A stretch of 64,000 nucleotides of DNA from Siphonodentalium dalli (GCA_032622095.1 CP136067.1:46297549-46361548), one strand, 5' to 3'; shown: positions 1-12,154, counted from the first letter of the stretch. Numbers and translations are program-made. Notes: generated by a model not told the origin, from the letters alone.

Positions 1-2670
1 CGTGAGGCGGCGACCAAAACACTGTATAATACGGATAAACAGTAGGGAGTCCTCACTAAAATAACAAAAGATAAGTCCAAAGAGGATCTGGGGCCAAAAT
101 TTAAATTACTGAAACACCTTCAAGTTATGTGGATAGTATTTAACGTAGAAACTATAGAAGTTAAACTGTACAATACATCTCTGGTCCGGGCGGTTAGCTT
201 CATTCATGACAAACGAAAACCAGACTGTGTTAACATTATTCCAACACTCTTATTCCCAAATATTCACGAAATATATGGAGAATGCGACGGAGAACTTGAA
301 CTTCCTTAATCCTAAATGCCATGCATATAGTTACAGAGGAAGGGACACAATAAAGTTCGAATCCGAATCCGAGTTGGGGAAAAGTTGTAGTTGGGGTTTT
401 AATATCGTTTATTGTCGTTAATATTAATCCAACATGTTTGGTTTGTGATAAACTATTCCAATTGTGCAGTGTACAATCCTTTTCTCTTTTCTCGTTAACA
501 CACAAAAATGTCCGCCAGGCGGCGGAAATATATACTGCTCAGAGTTGATTGGAACGTGATGTAAAATTACCACAATTTGATGAATAGATATATTACAATA
601 AAAATGATAGCACTATGTGCCGTAGGGATACGGTATCTTTTCACAGTGTAAATTGTTTCTCATAGACGACAATGTTAACGTTTCAGCCAAATTCACATAC
701 TTGACGCATGCAGGCCACTTAAATTATGGTTACCCAGCTAGATTGACACCAGGTGATCATGAAAATGGAAGGAAAACCATAGGTCGTGTTTCACTTTTTA
801 AAATAATTCCCCAGGTGTACGACAGGGCTATACCGCAGCATTTCTTACCTGGAAAAGCCCCGAAGTACCGCAACTATAGTTAAACGAATTTCAAGTACAC
901 ACAAATCTATTGCCCATTAATTCATCAGATTAAATAATTTAGATATCAAATAAAGAAGATTTGATCATTTTATAATGTATCACATATATCATGTGATGGC
1001 CATTCTTCAGTCACCTTCACCTACACAGTGGACTCGATCACCGACACAGCATGGAACACATTTAGTTCACTGATTCCATGACTATTCCGTTCCGCCGGTC
1101 AAGGGCAGTGCCAGGAACCTAGTCACTAATGTAATATCTAAACCGTCGCTTCAGACTTTCAGAAACGTACGTCACTAACGTAATATCTAAACCGTCGCTT
1201 CAGATGTTCGGATAGCTGCAATCTGGAACTCATGCAATGGGTGAGCTAGAAATGTATTGGCGGAGTTATTGTATACTTACGAGTGACGGGGATTATGTGC
1301 ATTTTACGAACATCTCTTAAATGGGTGAGTTGTGTTTGATGTTTAAAATTGGTGCACAATAGATACCTGTTTCCCTTCTAAATTTCAGTTATAAATATCA
1401 TATTTTTAACGATTACTGATTTTGGAATATGCATTGTGAATTTCCAAAGCCCATGTACTAGTTTATCCCGATAAACATATAGACGTGTATATGTTTTAAA
1501 CTAAATTAAAATGAAAACCGCTTTGCGTTAGAGACAAAATGGTGACGTACACTGTTAGAAATTACTGTCGGTTCGACGGTTTCGGTCCGTCATAATCAAC
1601 GGTCCCATACCGTTTCATCAGTTTGACGGTCCCATACCGTTATTTTATGTGCCCATGAAAATTGTCTAAATTATATATTTTTGTGATTCAAAGTCATGCC
1701 GTCAAAATTCAATAGTATATTTATCGGCGACCATATTATATACGGCAATGACTCCATACAGTATGACTGAATCTTACTCTGCTGATATTCAATATGTATT
1801 AATATGCGCTTAATATTCCGGCTTTCATTCTGTGTTATGCGGTCGGTACGTATATTGATGAGTACGTTAACTTATTCTCATTCCGGGTTTAAGTTCGCGT
1901 TTTATCATTCAGATCATTTCGCCATTTTTCTCTGACGTTGCATATTTGATCCAAACTATTGGTTTTTTTTGGGAAACTGTTACCTGTTCGATTGTGGACA
2001 GTTGTTAAGACGGTCTGATTTCGGTTCCTTTGATAACCGGACAAGTTTAAATTCTGCGAAAATCGGCTTAATCATTGACAATTTCCGCTAAATTAGAGAG
2101 TAGAGATTCATGTCATATCGATTCATGGCGTGATCCGGGGTCTGACTTCATTCGATGTTGAAATTGACAGTGTTGTGACTTAGTATTAAAACACTGGCAC
2201 ATTTACTGACAAGAGGATACAGGTACAATTTACACGAGGTTCGATGTCAACCAATAGTGACAATAATAACAACAACGACTCAACGAGCAGCTATTACTAT
2301 TATAATGTTGACAAATCAGTTGACAGTGTTCTGAATCTGATTGTTTCAAAGCACATGCTTGTACATTTACAAGAGAGGATATGTACATGTAATGTACGCA
2401 CCAGTGTAATTCACAATAGCTTCAGTGCCAACAACACCGTAAACAATGAACTGACGCCGCGCAGTGACGGATGATCACATATCTACAATTCCAACTTTAA
2501 AATTACACGGACCAATTCATCCTGTGTTCATCAATTTGAATTGAAACGTGTGGATATGAGACATTGTCATCATTACCATGTTATCGTCAAGTTATTACGA
2601 CAATTTACCGGGAGTACACTATTGGTTGGATGTTCTTATCAAACTATCTTTGGCTGCATGACTCATTGAC
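1..2670 (+). repeat. Segmental duplication, copy 1
   Basis: This stretch recurs in the same orientation at 16008-18677. I found only three single-base differences (95 C to G, 483 T to C, 1963 T to G) and no indel, so identity is about 99.9%. The right boundary is sharp: after ...ATGACTCATTGAC the copies become unrelated. The left boundary is not visible because copy 1 starts at the window edge. Neither copy holds a convincing gene. A 76-codon ORF at 2244-2474, rich in Asn, Ser and Tyr, is identical in both copies but matches nothing I recognise. Confidence 0.95.
1121..1480 (+). repeat. Dispersed repeat R1, inside duplication copy 1
   Basis: This begins with a 49-bp tandem duplication (GTCACTAA starts at 1122 and 1171, followed by CCGTCGCTTCAGA). 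It continues through GTGCATTTTACG, AACGATTACTGATTT and CCATGTACTAGTTTATCC. The same order of motifs is found, more diverged, at about 12395-12925 and, for its first part, at 11160-11220. It is an old interspersed repeat of unknown class that here lacks the MITE found in the 12.7-kb copy. Confidence 0.6.
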
Positions 2671-2797
2671 GTTTAATATCAGCGCGTGCGATGACGTCAC
2701 GTCGTTCTTCAAATGACTTGCGATCACTGCGGTTTGTATCGTTGTTTTCGATGGATATTTCGCATTGCTTCGAGTTTATTTGATCATGTGATAAAAA

Positions 2798-2942
2798 GTA
2801 TCTCACACTCGTCCTATTTTATACGTAATTTATCAACCGCTTCCACTAAATTCTATTTGAGCCTCGGTAAACCTCGGCTCAAATCGAATTTAGTGAACTC
2901 GGTTGATAAATTCCGTATAAAATAGTAACTCATGTGAGATCC
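2798..2942. mobile_element. Palindromic MITE, family PAL-A, copy 1
   Basis: A foldback unit with two arms of about 65 bp. The left arm runs TATCTCACACTCG...CACTAAATTCTATTTGAGCC and the right arm is its near-perfect reverse complement, GGCTCAAATCGAATTTAGTG...GAGAT. The loop is only a few bases around CTCGGTAAACCTCG. A second, more diverged copy lies at 21909-22040. There is no coding capacity. Confidence 0.7.
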
Positions 2943-3347
2943 TCTATATATACAATACACGCATCCTGGGTGGCATAAATAGGACTCCACAGTCTTGGTA
3001 ACCTGTCGTTCGCGAACAAGTAAGAACGCAGATTCGAATATACGACCATTGATTTTGATGCGTGTTATATGCTGCCGTTAATGCCAAATTAATGAACAAA
3101 TTTATCGGCATCTCACATCGAGTTAAATAGTGTCTGTTAGATGGGGAGATTAGCCAGCACCGTCTGCTCGTTGCACTGAAAGTTGTGGATTAAGTATACC
3201 GATATATGAACATGACGATGGAATACATGACAGTAATCTATATATGATAGATTGTTCACTGAAAGTGAAGTAAGGGCTTTTATTATATTTTCATCAACCT
3301 TTTACATCAAAATGTAAATCATATCCCCACTCACAGAAGACCGAAAG

Positions 3348-3516
3348 TGTTATCCTATTCTCAAGATGTTATCCTACTCTCAATATGTTATTCTACTCTC
3401 AAGATGTTATCCTACTCTCAAGATGTTATCCTACTCTCAAGATGTTATCCTACTCTCAAGATGTTATCCTACTCTCAAGATGTTATCCTACTCTCAAGAT
3501 GTTATCCTACTCTCAG
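3348..3516. repeat. 19-bp minisatellite, about 9 units
   Basis: The unit GTTATCCTACTCTCAAGAT is repeated head to tail about nine times. The outer units carry small changes and the last is partial. Since 19 is not a multiple of 3, the three forward frames each give the same short peptide repeat; these are not genes. Confidence 0.95.
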
Positions 3517-3817
3517 CACTGCGTCATGACGTCAATTTTTGCTTCCTTCGGTATCCTTGCGCATTATTTTAACAGAAATGGCTGGTGATGTTGTAGCTTT
3601 AAGTACGTATTATAAATCTGACCGTGTGTTTCATTGTGGTCTGGGGCGTAACAAACTGGAACAGAAAATATAATAAGCGCAATAGTCAAATGTCAAATCT
3701 GACCGGCGTAAAGGTTTTCTCCTCTCGTGAGATGCGAGGAATATATCCACCCGGCTAGCGCTTCGTAAAATAATCATCAGCATCTCACTCGAGGTGAAAA
3801 ACCCTACGTCACTCAGA

Positions 3818-4298
3818 ATAGTTAAAGGTACTCAATCCGATAAAACTCCTCTCAATTACTATTTCAATGGCTTCGGGGGTCAAAAATATTTGATTCGAGT
3901 CGAGGAAGTCACCCATCAAAGCTCAGAGTTGTTAGATATCGATTTTAGAAATCTATTATTTTTCATTATCGGGAATACTATCTGGCCCAGAACTCAGTCA
4001 AAATTGCGTTAAAATTACCACTTGATTTTAGAGTTATCCATCCTTGTCTGTTTGAATAGATTTGGAGTACCCAGAGCAGATTACGGCAGTTATTAGTACT
4101 CATCTCGAGAACATAACAAATTTCAAAAATCAATATCTAATAACTCTGAGCTTTGTTTGATGGGTTCCTCGACTCGAATCAAATATTTTTTACCCCCAAA
4201 GCCAAAGAAATAGTAATATAGGACCCTCTGATCGGATTGTTGTTGTTGGAATCTGTTGAGATGGGGACCCTCTTTACGGATTGAGTACCTTTAACTAT
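3818..4298 (+). mobile_element. MITE family TTAA-1, copy 1
   Basis: Terminal inverted repeats ATAGTTAAAGGTACTCAAT and its complement bound about 480 bp without coding capacity. Subterminal sequence includes CTTCGGGGGTCAAAAATA on one side and its counterpart on the other, so the arms are partly palindromic. TTAA sits at both ends. Near-identical inverted copy at 7478-7954; further copies at 60185-60573 and fragments at 20510-20625 and 41320-41525. Confidence 0.85.
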
Positions 4299-5548
4299 TG
4301 TCTATATCTAGATTGTAGCGCATAGATCGTATACATGTATTATCATTAAGAGGATGCATATGTGTCGAAAAGCACGCGACCACAGATTTCGCATACCACG
4401 TCAGCGACAAGATGGTACCCTATATACCGGTAGTTTATATGTTAGTCCAAGCCGGTAAGTCTACAACGGCAGTCGTGTTTTATCAGGGACGTGGCGACGG
4501 AGTCTATGTTGAAAAGTTCCAACTGGTGACAATATCAGTCCTATGTTTTGACACAAGATAGGACATTATGCGTCTGTTTCTGGTTGAAAAATAAAACTAT
4601 GAGAGCAATTTCAACCTATTGTTTGTGTGAAATTTCCTAATAATGTTGTGATGGGCAACGACTGGTGATATGTACATGCATATATGTTCAACTTGCTTTT
4701 GGTATAGTCATGGTGCACTGCCATTATTCTTGATTTATTTTTCAGTGCAATAACAAACGGGAGAGGAGGTACCCATAAGTGAGTCAGCACTTGTCCTCCA
4801 ACCCCATTTTCTATAAAAATGTATGTATCATTTCCTATGTTATTGAATTTAGACAAATAAATATGTTTAAACCAATAAAAGTTCCGACTGTTGAAACTTT
4901 TGCTACGGTTGTGAGTGAGAGATCCCAACCCCATGTCGCTACGTATCTGGTTGTCATTTGAGGCGTCATCATAGTGATCAAACCCGAATACCTCCAGCTA
5001 TATGTTTCTTGCTGATACGAGATTTGTTGGAATGAGTGGAACCTCGAAGCCATCCTGGATGGAACTTAGCTCATTTCATAGAATAAAATTGGCTCAGCAA
5101 ACACAGAACCCACACGTAATGAAAAGCTAATGGATTAATCTGGGCGCTGGATTCTATTTACGAGCAGTAATTTGTCGGACATCAAACGATTATACAAGCG
5201 TTCGATATTAATTAGGTACGATTAAAGGGCCGTTGGTCAGGAACGAACTTCAGGCCGGAAGCTGCGTAAAATGTCATTTGCGCCGGCGCATGCTGATCAC
5301 TTGGAAGTGAGATAACTGTCGTCTGCGTACACGCTGGTTGGTGTGAAAAGCCAAACCTAATCAAGTCCGAAACGAATTGCCTGACCCCAAACTGTCCCCG
5401 GGATATTTACATGAACTAATAGTCCGGACTTTGTCTGTGACCTTACTATACTACAGATAATATAGACAGAGTCGTTGGGGAACAATTGTTTTCATATACG
5501 TGCGAATTGATTTGAAACATTGCCAACGACTTGGTATGGGAACATGTC
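4299..5548. other. Intergenic, nothing recognised
   Basis: AT-rich unique-looking sequence. A 107-codon minus-strand open frame at 4611-4934 shows no family motif and overlaps other random frames. I see no RNA gene or repeat here. Confidence 0.5.
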
Positions 5549-5628
5549 TCTATTCCGAAGGTTCGCTATTCCGAAGGTTCACTATTCCGAAGGTTCGCTA
5601 TTCCGAAGGTTCACTATTCCGAAGATTT
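5549..5628. repeat. 16-bp minisatellite, 5 units
   Basis: Five head-to-tail units of CTATTCCGAAGGTTCG with CG or CA at the junctions. The same unit occurs in the opposite orientation at 6674-6829. Confidence 0.95.
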
Positions 5629-5907
5629 TGTTATTTTAAAGGTTAATTCTATATTCTAAAGTATTGAGAGGGTTCTTTATCACGAAGACTCTTTTTCTGA
5701 AGGAAATAACTTAAAACATTCAAACAATAAATGTGACCGACTTTTTTCTTCGCGGGTTTCCTTGAGATTAAATGTCAATACGTATGACGTTATTTACCAA
5801 AACATATTCACGTCAGGCAGCCCACACAATTGCTATGTTTCCATACGATTTAATGTCATCACGTATGACGTTATATCTCAATTATCTTAGAGGCAAGAAT
5901 ACGCCAG

Positions 5908-6395
5908 CTAAAGGCTAATTTTCGAGTCACCGACTATTTTTTTTTATAGTGCCTTGATATCAGGTTTTAATAACAATCTGTGCCATAAAATATGATTAAA
6001 ACACTATAGTTCATCACCATTTGAAACGCCTGTATCAGAAGATGTCCATAGAGAAATAGAAAACAGCTTAAATCATAAAAAGATCCCCCCCGTTATGGCT
6101 CCTAGAATGCAACATAATCCAACCTAATGCATTTTCAATTGAAGGGGAATAACACTATCTTTATAATATAGAGTTATTCCCCTACATTGAAAATAATACA
6201 CTTTGCGCAACAAAACCAAATGAACCTTAAGCACAAACACACGTCGTTAACTCAACAAAAACAACATGTTCACAGTTGATTACACCGGATAAGCTGATAA
6301 TACAGTGTTAGGGAGCTTCCTATTTCCAATGGTATATATACTGGCATATCTGTTATATATGTGATATGTGTGTTCGAAAATTAAGTGGGCCTTTA
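5908..6395 (-). mobile_element. MITE family TTAA-4, copy 1
   Basis: It starts TAAAGGCTAATTTTCGAGTC and ends TTCGAAAATTAAGTGGGCC followed by TTTAA. A short internal hairpin (TTCAATTGAAGGGGAATAAC and its complement) is also present in the copies at 44407-44892 and 59158-61967. It is non-coding and lies between the two oppositely oriented 16-bp minisatellites. Confidence 0.8.
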
Positions 6396-6673
6396 ATGTT
6401 GATGTTTCTTTCAAATACAGATAGCCAGTTCGGAAAAAACTATATCTCTTACATGTAGTTTATTTCAGTCATCGTGTTTTCAACTTTCCATAATAAACGA
6501 TAAACTGATACTGTCTTCTTGCTATTAATAACGGACATCTGGAACAATTTGGGAATTAGAAGTGGGTGTATATATGTACTATATGTGAATACTAGCGTAT
6601 TAGTATTTTTCATTCCTCGTGTGTTTTTTGTGGTGGGTGCAAATTTTCATTAATTTCTGGTTAAATACGCCCA

Positions 6674-6829
6674 GAATAGCGAACCTTCGGAATAGCGAAC
6701 CTTCGGAATAGCGAACCTTCGGAATAGCGAACCTTCGGAATAGCGAACCTTCGGAATAATGAACCTTCGGAATAATGAACCTTCGGAATAGCGAACCTTC
6801 GGAATAATGAACCTTCGGAATAGAGAACC
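6674..6829. repeat. 16-bp minisatellite, about 10 units, inverted relative to 5549-5628
   Basis: Units of GAATAGCGAACCTTCG (some AATAATGAACCTTCG). This is the reverse complement of the array at 5549-5628, so the two arrays can pair across about 1.05 kb. Confidence 0.95.
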
Positions 6830-7477
6830 CTACCCCTTGGTATAAAGACCTTTTGGCGATACGATTTATTTTATACGGCGGTCCGGGCTGTTAGCTTCAT
6901 TCGCGGAAAACATATTCGGCGATGGCGGCATTTTGAGGGTTAATAGCGACACATCTGTGTGACCGCGACCCCCGTCCGTTCGTGTGTGGGTTTCCATGGC
7001 ACTCCGCACAGTTATTGCCACTAAAATCGACATACATCGCAGGGGCGTTTCTGGGTGGCCCGGACTGGTCCGGTCTGGTCCGGGTGTTGTTTAGCCACAC
7101 CGATTGGTGGTATAGGTTCTAAGATGAACTAAGAGAACACATTTATAGTCTATTCGCTTTGATTTTAGCACAATATCTTGAATATACGAAAATCAGTTCT
7201 GCAATACTATAAATTATTTGATTATATGATCATAAGTTTCTTTCCCAATTCCTATGTTAAAGCGTAACGAAAAATCGAGATATCTAACTATGTTCACCTC
7301 ATTAATAAAACAACAGGTTAACATAAATTATTATCAGACCTGAAAATAGATAAGATTTTACCAGCGACGTTCAACGTCACAACGTCTCGCCCAATCAAAA
7401 CGAGTTTCATAGAATAAAACAGTTATCGCATTGTTTCTTGGTTGACACAAGGAATTGTCAGCCCTTGGAAGTCAATA

Positions 7478-7954
7478 TTAAAGGTACTCAATCCGTAAAG
7501 AGGGTCCCCATCTCAACAGATTCCAACAACAACAATCCGATCAGAGGGTCCTATATTACTATTTCTTTGGCTTTGGGGGTAAAAAATATTTGATTCGAGT
7601 CGAGGAACCCATCAAACAAAGCTCAGAGTTATTAGATATTGATTTTTCAAATTTGTTATGTTCTCGAGATAAGTACTAATAACTGCCGTAATCTGCTCTG
7701 GATGTGTACTCCAAATCTATTCAAACCGACAAGGATGAATAACTCTAAAATCAAGTGGTAATTTTAACGCAATTTTGACTGAGTTCTGGGCCAGATAGTA
7801 TTCCCGATAATGAAAAATAATAGATTTCTAAAATCGATATCTAACAAATCTGAGCTTTGATGGGTGACTTCCTCGACTCGAATCAAATATTTTTGACCCC
7901 CGAAGCCATTGAAATAGTAATTGAGAGGAGTTTTATCGGGTTGAGTACCTTTAA
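7478..7954 (-). mobile_element. MITE family TTAA-1, copy 2 (inverted)
   Basis: Nearly base-for-base the reverse complement of 3818-4298, including the (CAA)n stretch that appears as TTGTTGTTG in copy 1. The ends are TTAAAGGTACTCAATCCG and GGGTTGAGTACCTTTAA. It is non-coding. High similarity implies recent activity or gene conversion. Confidence 0.88.
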
Positions 7955-8310
7955 CCTCGGCCTACGGCCTTGGTGAGTAGTGACTTCCTCGGGTTGACAA
8001 ATCCCCGCTTCAACCTCGAAACAATGCGATACTTGTATAATATTAAGAAGAAATTTACGAAATATGTCTCGTTGCATAACTATATCTCCCACAATAAGTG
8101 AAATCACATGTATGCTATCGGTGAATCCTCAGTTGGTTACCCGGAGGTCAAAGTTGAGAAGTAATATCTATTTTTAGTAAATCACTCCAGCCGGGGAATT
8201 CCTAAAATAAAAACAACAATGCGGTGCTGAATCGTAGGTGTGACAACTTCACAAAACTAATAACATAGTGACCCTGAATAAATACGATAAGTATATATTT
8301 CGTATATATA

Positions 8311-8859
8311 CAGGGGGGGGTGAACAAACAAATTCCGGCACGTATGCCAGGGTGGGTGGGTGGTCAAAGCCACCAACAAGCAATTTTTTCCGCAACTAAA
8401 AAAAAATTTCCTGCTTGTTTTTTAGTGTTTTGGCAATGAGTTGGGCTTCAAACCCACTTTGAATGAGAGAAATAATGTAATTCTAACTGTAAACTGACTG
8501 CAGGCAGCTATTGTGTTGTATTTTGTTGCAAATTTTGAAATCCAAGATGGCCGCTGGCAGCCATGTTTTTTTGGCCGAATGACCTCAAAATGACTCATTC
8601 CTATTTACATGTCCATGTTAACATCCATGATAAATAGTATGCACAGAAATTCATATACAGCTGTTTACAGTGAATTTCCCCCCGCAAATCTCTGTTTTAG
8701 TGTTAAAAGGGGGGGGGTAGGTGTCAAAAAATGGTCGGAAAAAACTGCCGAAAACGGAAAAAAATTTGGCGGTGGGGGTGGGTGGGTACAAAAAATGATC
8801 GAAAGGGAAAAAATGCCATACGTGCCTGAAATTTTTTTCCGACCCTCCCCCCCCCCCTG
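8311..8859. mobile_element. Non-autonomous DNA transposon with CAGGGGGGGG termini
   Basis: It begins CAGGGGGGGGTG and ends CCCCCCCCCTG. Both subterminal regions carry a CGGCACGTATG/CATACGTGCCTG block and GGGTGGGTGGGT runs. The flanks are TATATATA on both sides, so the target duplication cannot be sized exactly. The termini resemble those of 54114-56337. An internal AAATCCAAGATGGCCGCTGG motif is also found in the 25.5-28.3 kb element. There is no transposase. Confidence 0.6.
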
Positions 8860-9159
8860 ATATATATATAAATTAAATTTCTCAGAATTCTAGAAATCGT
8901 ACTTGCACTAAAATACTGTTATAATATTTACCAAAGTCTGCTCGCACTTTCGACTGTTAACAAACTGATGCTACTCCAGAACATTGTCCGTTGCCGATTA
9001 GTTGGCTATAATTTGGGAATCGCACCCGATAGGACTGAGATAGTCGCCACAAGTTATTTCGCCTATATATGAAGGCCGAATCGGTCAGCTATATCACATT
9101 TATATCATAATATGGCATCCAAGACAACCGGACCGTATCTACAAGAAACGTGGACCGTA

Positions 9160-10671
9160 TCAACATTTTTCAATTACAATTACAATTCCCAATATATCTA
9201 ATTCACAATGTAATTAATTACAATTACTTTGAAATGTAATTCAATTACAATTACAATTACATTTCAGTACAGAATTGAAGTAGGAACACTTTTTATTTAT
9301 ATGAACTTTATTTGATAACAAAACATAAATTTAATGCAAGAAAAAATACACGAACTTGAAGAAGCACAATAATGAAGCACACTTGGTATAGAGCAGCCAA
9401 TGTATTAGGTGCAGGATATGTTTTTGTAGAACTGAGCGATCATGATTTATAGCTGGCAATTCCAGTGTGTTGCATTGGGAACTTGTAGCCTGGGCTGATC
9501 TTCTAGAAATTGGGATGATATCAGAGATTTGTGAACTTTGCTAACTATCTTTTCTAGGCTGTTGGTAACTTGCTGGTGGTGCTTGTGTGGCTGTGGATTC
9601 ATAGACATCTTGATGCTTTCGCTATAGAATGAAAATAATAAGAGTATTTTAGTAACACATACATGTATCCATCATTTAATTATTAAGGGAATAAGACCGT
9701 CCCAGTAAGTCAGACACAAAGCCAGGCCATTGTAAAGGACAATGAGATAATCAACACTCTAATTGTTAATTAGAGTCATAAACATAATTAGCCTTTGTGG
9801 CCACCAGCTTACTGGTGACACAATGCATCCACTAGATACTAATTGGGGATTAGTGAGGCAGCTATTTGTCCCCACATTGTCATTCAGTTGCAAATTAGAA
9901 GGGACAAGACACAATACATATACCAATAACACCATATGACTGAAGTAATATGTCAATTGAATTAAACAATACTAATACATAGAAATGGAAACTTACCTTC
10001 AAATGTGTCACAAAATTGGAGGTAACTTTTTTGGAACCGGAGATTGTAGTTGGGCAAAGTTTGCACTTCGCTTTCATAGTACACGACGTGTCTTTCTGCA
10101 AATCAAAATGCTGCCAGATTGTTTTTGTAGACATGTTGATAGCATTTTAGCAATGGTTGGTATGAATTTCTACCATAGCATATATACCATATGAGGTCGA
10201 GATAATGAAACATGATCATAAGAGTGATCTATTATAGTGATCTATTGTCAATTATTTGAAGTTGGTTTCTCATTGTATTTATCAAAACAAGCCTTCTACC
10301 TCAAAGGTTAACCAATGCTTAAGCAACCAAAGAGGTGTCAACAGAATTAACCATTGAGACACAGTGGATGAAAACTCAGTGTTGTGACAACATAGTGATA
10401 GCCAGTCACCAGTCTCACACTTTGAAATTTGGAAAAAAACATTTGAAGAAACCATTGGATGAATCATGAAAGAGAACTTTGAGAAGAAATAAGTACCTGT
10501 GATTTGAGGTAATTGAAATTAGACCCAAATTACAATTACAATTACATCATAACCAATTACAATTGCAATTACATGTAATTGAGAATAAACTCAATTACAT
10601 GCAATTACTTGAAAAAATGTAATTAATTACCGTCAATTACAATTACAAATTACAATTACCCCATCCCTGCA
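9160..10671 (-). mobile_element. Decayed hAT-type transposon with AATTAC-rich ends
   Basis: The right terminus, read on the minus strand, is CAGGGATGGGGTAATTGTAA, followed by dense CAATTAC/GTAATTG motifs. Similar motif-rich DNA lies at 9160-9270. hAT elements of aquatic invertebrates often have CAGGG(A/G)TG ends with such repeats. The left terminus is not recognisable, so the copy is truncated. A BED zinc-finger exon (9997-10134) supports the assignment. Confidence 0.6.
9997..10134 (-). pseudogene. hAT transposase exon 1, BED zinc finger
   Basis: 46 codons from a true ATG. Trp7 and Phe10 (TIWQHF) match the aromatic positions that open a BED finger. Cys24 and Cys27 (KCKLC) are the first metal ligands and THL with His44 is the third. 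The reading frame ends at a consensus splice donor, AAG|GTAAGT (9991-9996), so the fourth ligand would be in the next exon. The downstream minus-strand sequence to 9480 has open stretches but also stops, and no catalytic DDE core is present. This is a remnant of an intron-containing hAT transposase, not a host gene. Confidence 0.6.
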
Positions 10672-10682
10672 TGCAAGAAGTC

Positions 10683-11234
10683 CCGATTAACACAAAAACC
10701 CTGGATCAAAGGTCAATATGAATCAGGTTTCTTGTGGGCAATGTTTCCGGGGTGGTATTGTATACTCCCGGGTTTCTGGTAGACATGATCCGGGTTTCTT
10801 TGAGGGCCGTTCATTCAGTGTGTATTATTATTATGTTCTTTGTCTTTTGAGAATTAATTTACATTCGTTAGCAAGCCTTGAAATAGTGTGTCTGTCATTT
10901 GCCGAATGAGGTTCCCAGAGGATGAATTTAGTGATGTTACCCCGCATAGCGGGCTAGCATCACCAAACTCACCCTCTGTGGACCTCATTCTGCTTACACC
11001 TCAGCAGAATGAGGTTCCCAGAGGGTTAATTTGGTGATGCTAGCCCGCCACGCGGGGTATCATCACTAAATTCACCTTCTGGGGACCTCATTCTGCAAAT
11101 GACAGACACCCTATTTCAAGGCTTGTTCGTTAGGGTTTCTTTAGATAAATATGGCCAGGATCCTACATTTACGTCACTAATGTTATTTATAGCCCGTCGC
11201 TTCAGACGTTCGGATAGCTCTTATCTATTTCTAG
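10683..11234 (+). repeat. Dispersed repeat R1, split by a hAT MITE
   Basis: It shares with 12155-12430 the ordered blocks ATCAGGTTTCTTGTGG, CTCCCGGGTTTCTGGTAGAC, ATGATCCGGGTTTCTT, CAGTGTGTATT, TTTACATTCGTTAG and ATAAATATGGCCA. At TTCGTTAG this copy is interrupted by the 254-bp element 10872-11125; the 12-kb copy is not. Confidence 0.75.
10872..11125. mobile_element. Palindromic hAT-type MITE with 8-bp TSD
   Basis: The ends are CAAGCCTTGAAATAG and CTATTTCAAGGCTTG. Almost the whole element folds back on itself through GAATGAGGTTCCCAGAGG and GTGATGCTAGCCCGC blocks. It is flanked by perfect 8-bp repeats TTCGTTAG (10864-10871 and 11126-11133), the size typical of hAT. The uninterrupted target is preserved at 12357-12364 in the paralogous repeat. 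Confidence 0.9.
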
Positions 11235-11604
11235 TTAACCCTTTACCCAACAAACCGGCCAAAAACGGCCAAATAAAGCTGCAACAGCCAAAATTATCTT
11301 GGGTCTGTCTCAATAAAACCATACAAATATGGATATCATTGGAACCGGCTCATTGACCACATTGTGATGGTTACAGTTATGCCCTGTACCAATGCATTCT
11401 CTTATATATGCGAGTCGACCATAGGTCGCCTCGCATATATAAGAGAATGCATTGGCCTAAAAAAATCTTTTTTTAACACTTTTTCTTACATTCTTTAACA
11501 ATTTTATAATTTGTAATGTGTTAAGCCAATGCATTCTCTTATATATGCGAGGCGACCTATGGTCGACTCGCATATATAAGAGAATGCATTGGCACAGGGC
11601 CGTG
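11235..11604 (+). mobile_element. MITE family TTAA-5 (piggyBac-like), copy 1
   Basis: It begins TTAACCCTTTACCCAACAAA, which fits the TTAA-CCYTTT start of piggyBac-type ends. It carries two 66-bp hairpins (11390-11453 and 11525-11592), each with CTCTTATATATGCGAG arms, in tail-to-tail arrangement around an A/T-rich spacer. The right end stops at GGCACAGGGCCGT, so the copy lacks the last about 20 bp seen at 22361-22715. Confidence 0.8.
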
Positions 11605-12154
11605 CAAATAAATATGTTTACATCAACAACTGATGACGCTCTCCGGTGTCATTTCGACCTTTCCTAAAATAAAGGAGCCTTTTTTAACTGTTCAAAATTA
11701 TCAATTTTTGACTATATAACTTTACATGGATATGTATACGTTCCAAATCTCTTTTCAAAATTTCTGTCAACCGCTCCTGGATCATGCCTCACAACTTGTT
11801 TTATGATGAACGAGGAAACCAGTACCTGTACAAATTGGGCCCCTGAACCATAAACATCCCCATTTCTTTAATATATTTTGCAGCTACCGTACTCTTCCAT
11901 CACGATACGCAAACACCTATTTTATACACATATCATATGAAACATTGTATGTATGACGACAGATTTATCAGCCGTTTACTACCCTATATTCCTTTGTTGC
12001 CTTGTAGATAGCCGAGTGTTCGCTCTCGGTTATTAATCGACCCTTCATACTAGTATTGTCCTGCTAGTCCGGGGGGGGGGGCGGTGTGGTGTCTGTGTAC
12101 CCAGTTTAAGTTGTTAGACCTGACATCCCCTTTGCCTTGTCTGGTATAAACCAT

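Noticed and set aside
2244-2474. 76-codon ORF starting with a real ATG, Asn/Ser/Tyr-rich, identical in both duplicated copies
   Set aside because: Identity only reflects the recent duplication. No domain, no splice context and a low-complexity start; length is expected by chance.
3347-3588. Three overlapping plus-strand ORFs with LSYSQDVILLSRCYPTLKM-type repeats
   Set aside because: They are the three frames of a 19-bp minisatellite.
4611-4934. 107-codon minus-strand ORF
   Set aside because: No recognisable motif, overlapped by other frames in both directions, and no codon-usage or splice support.
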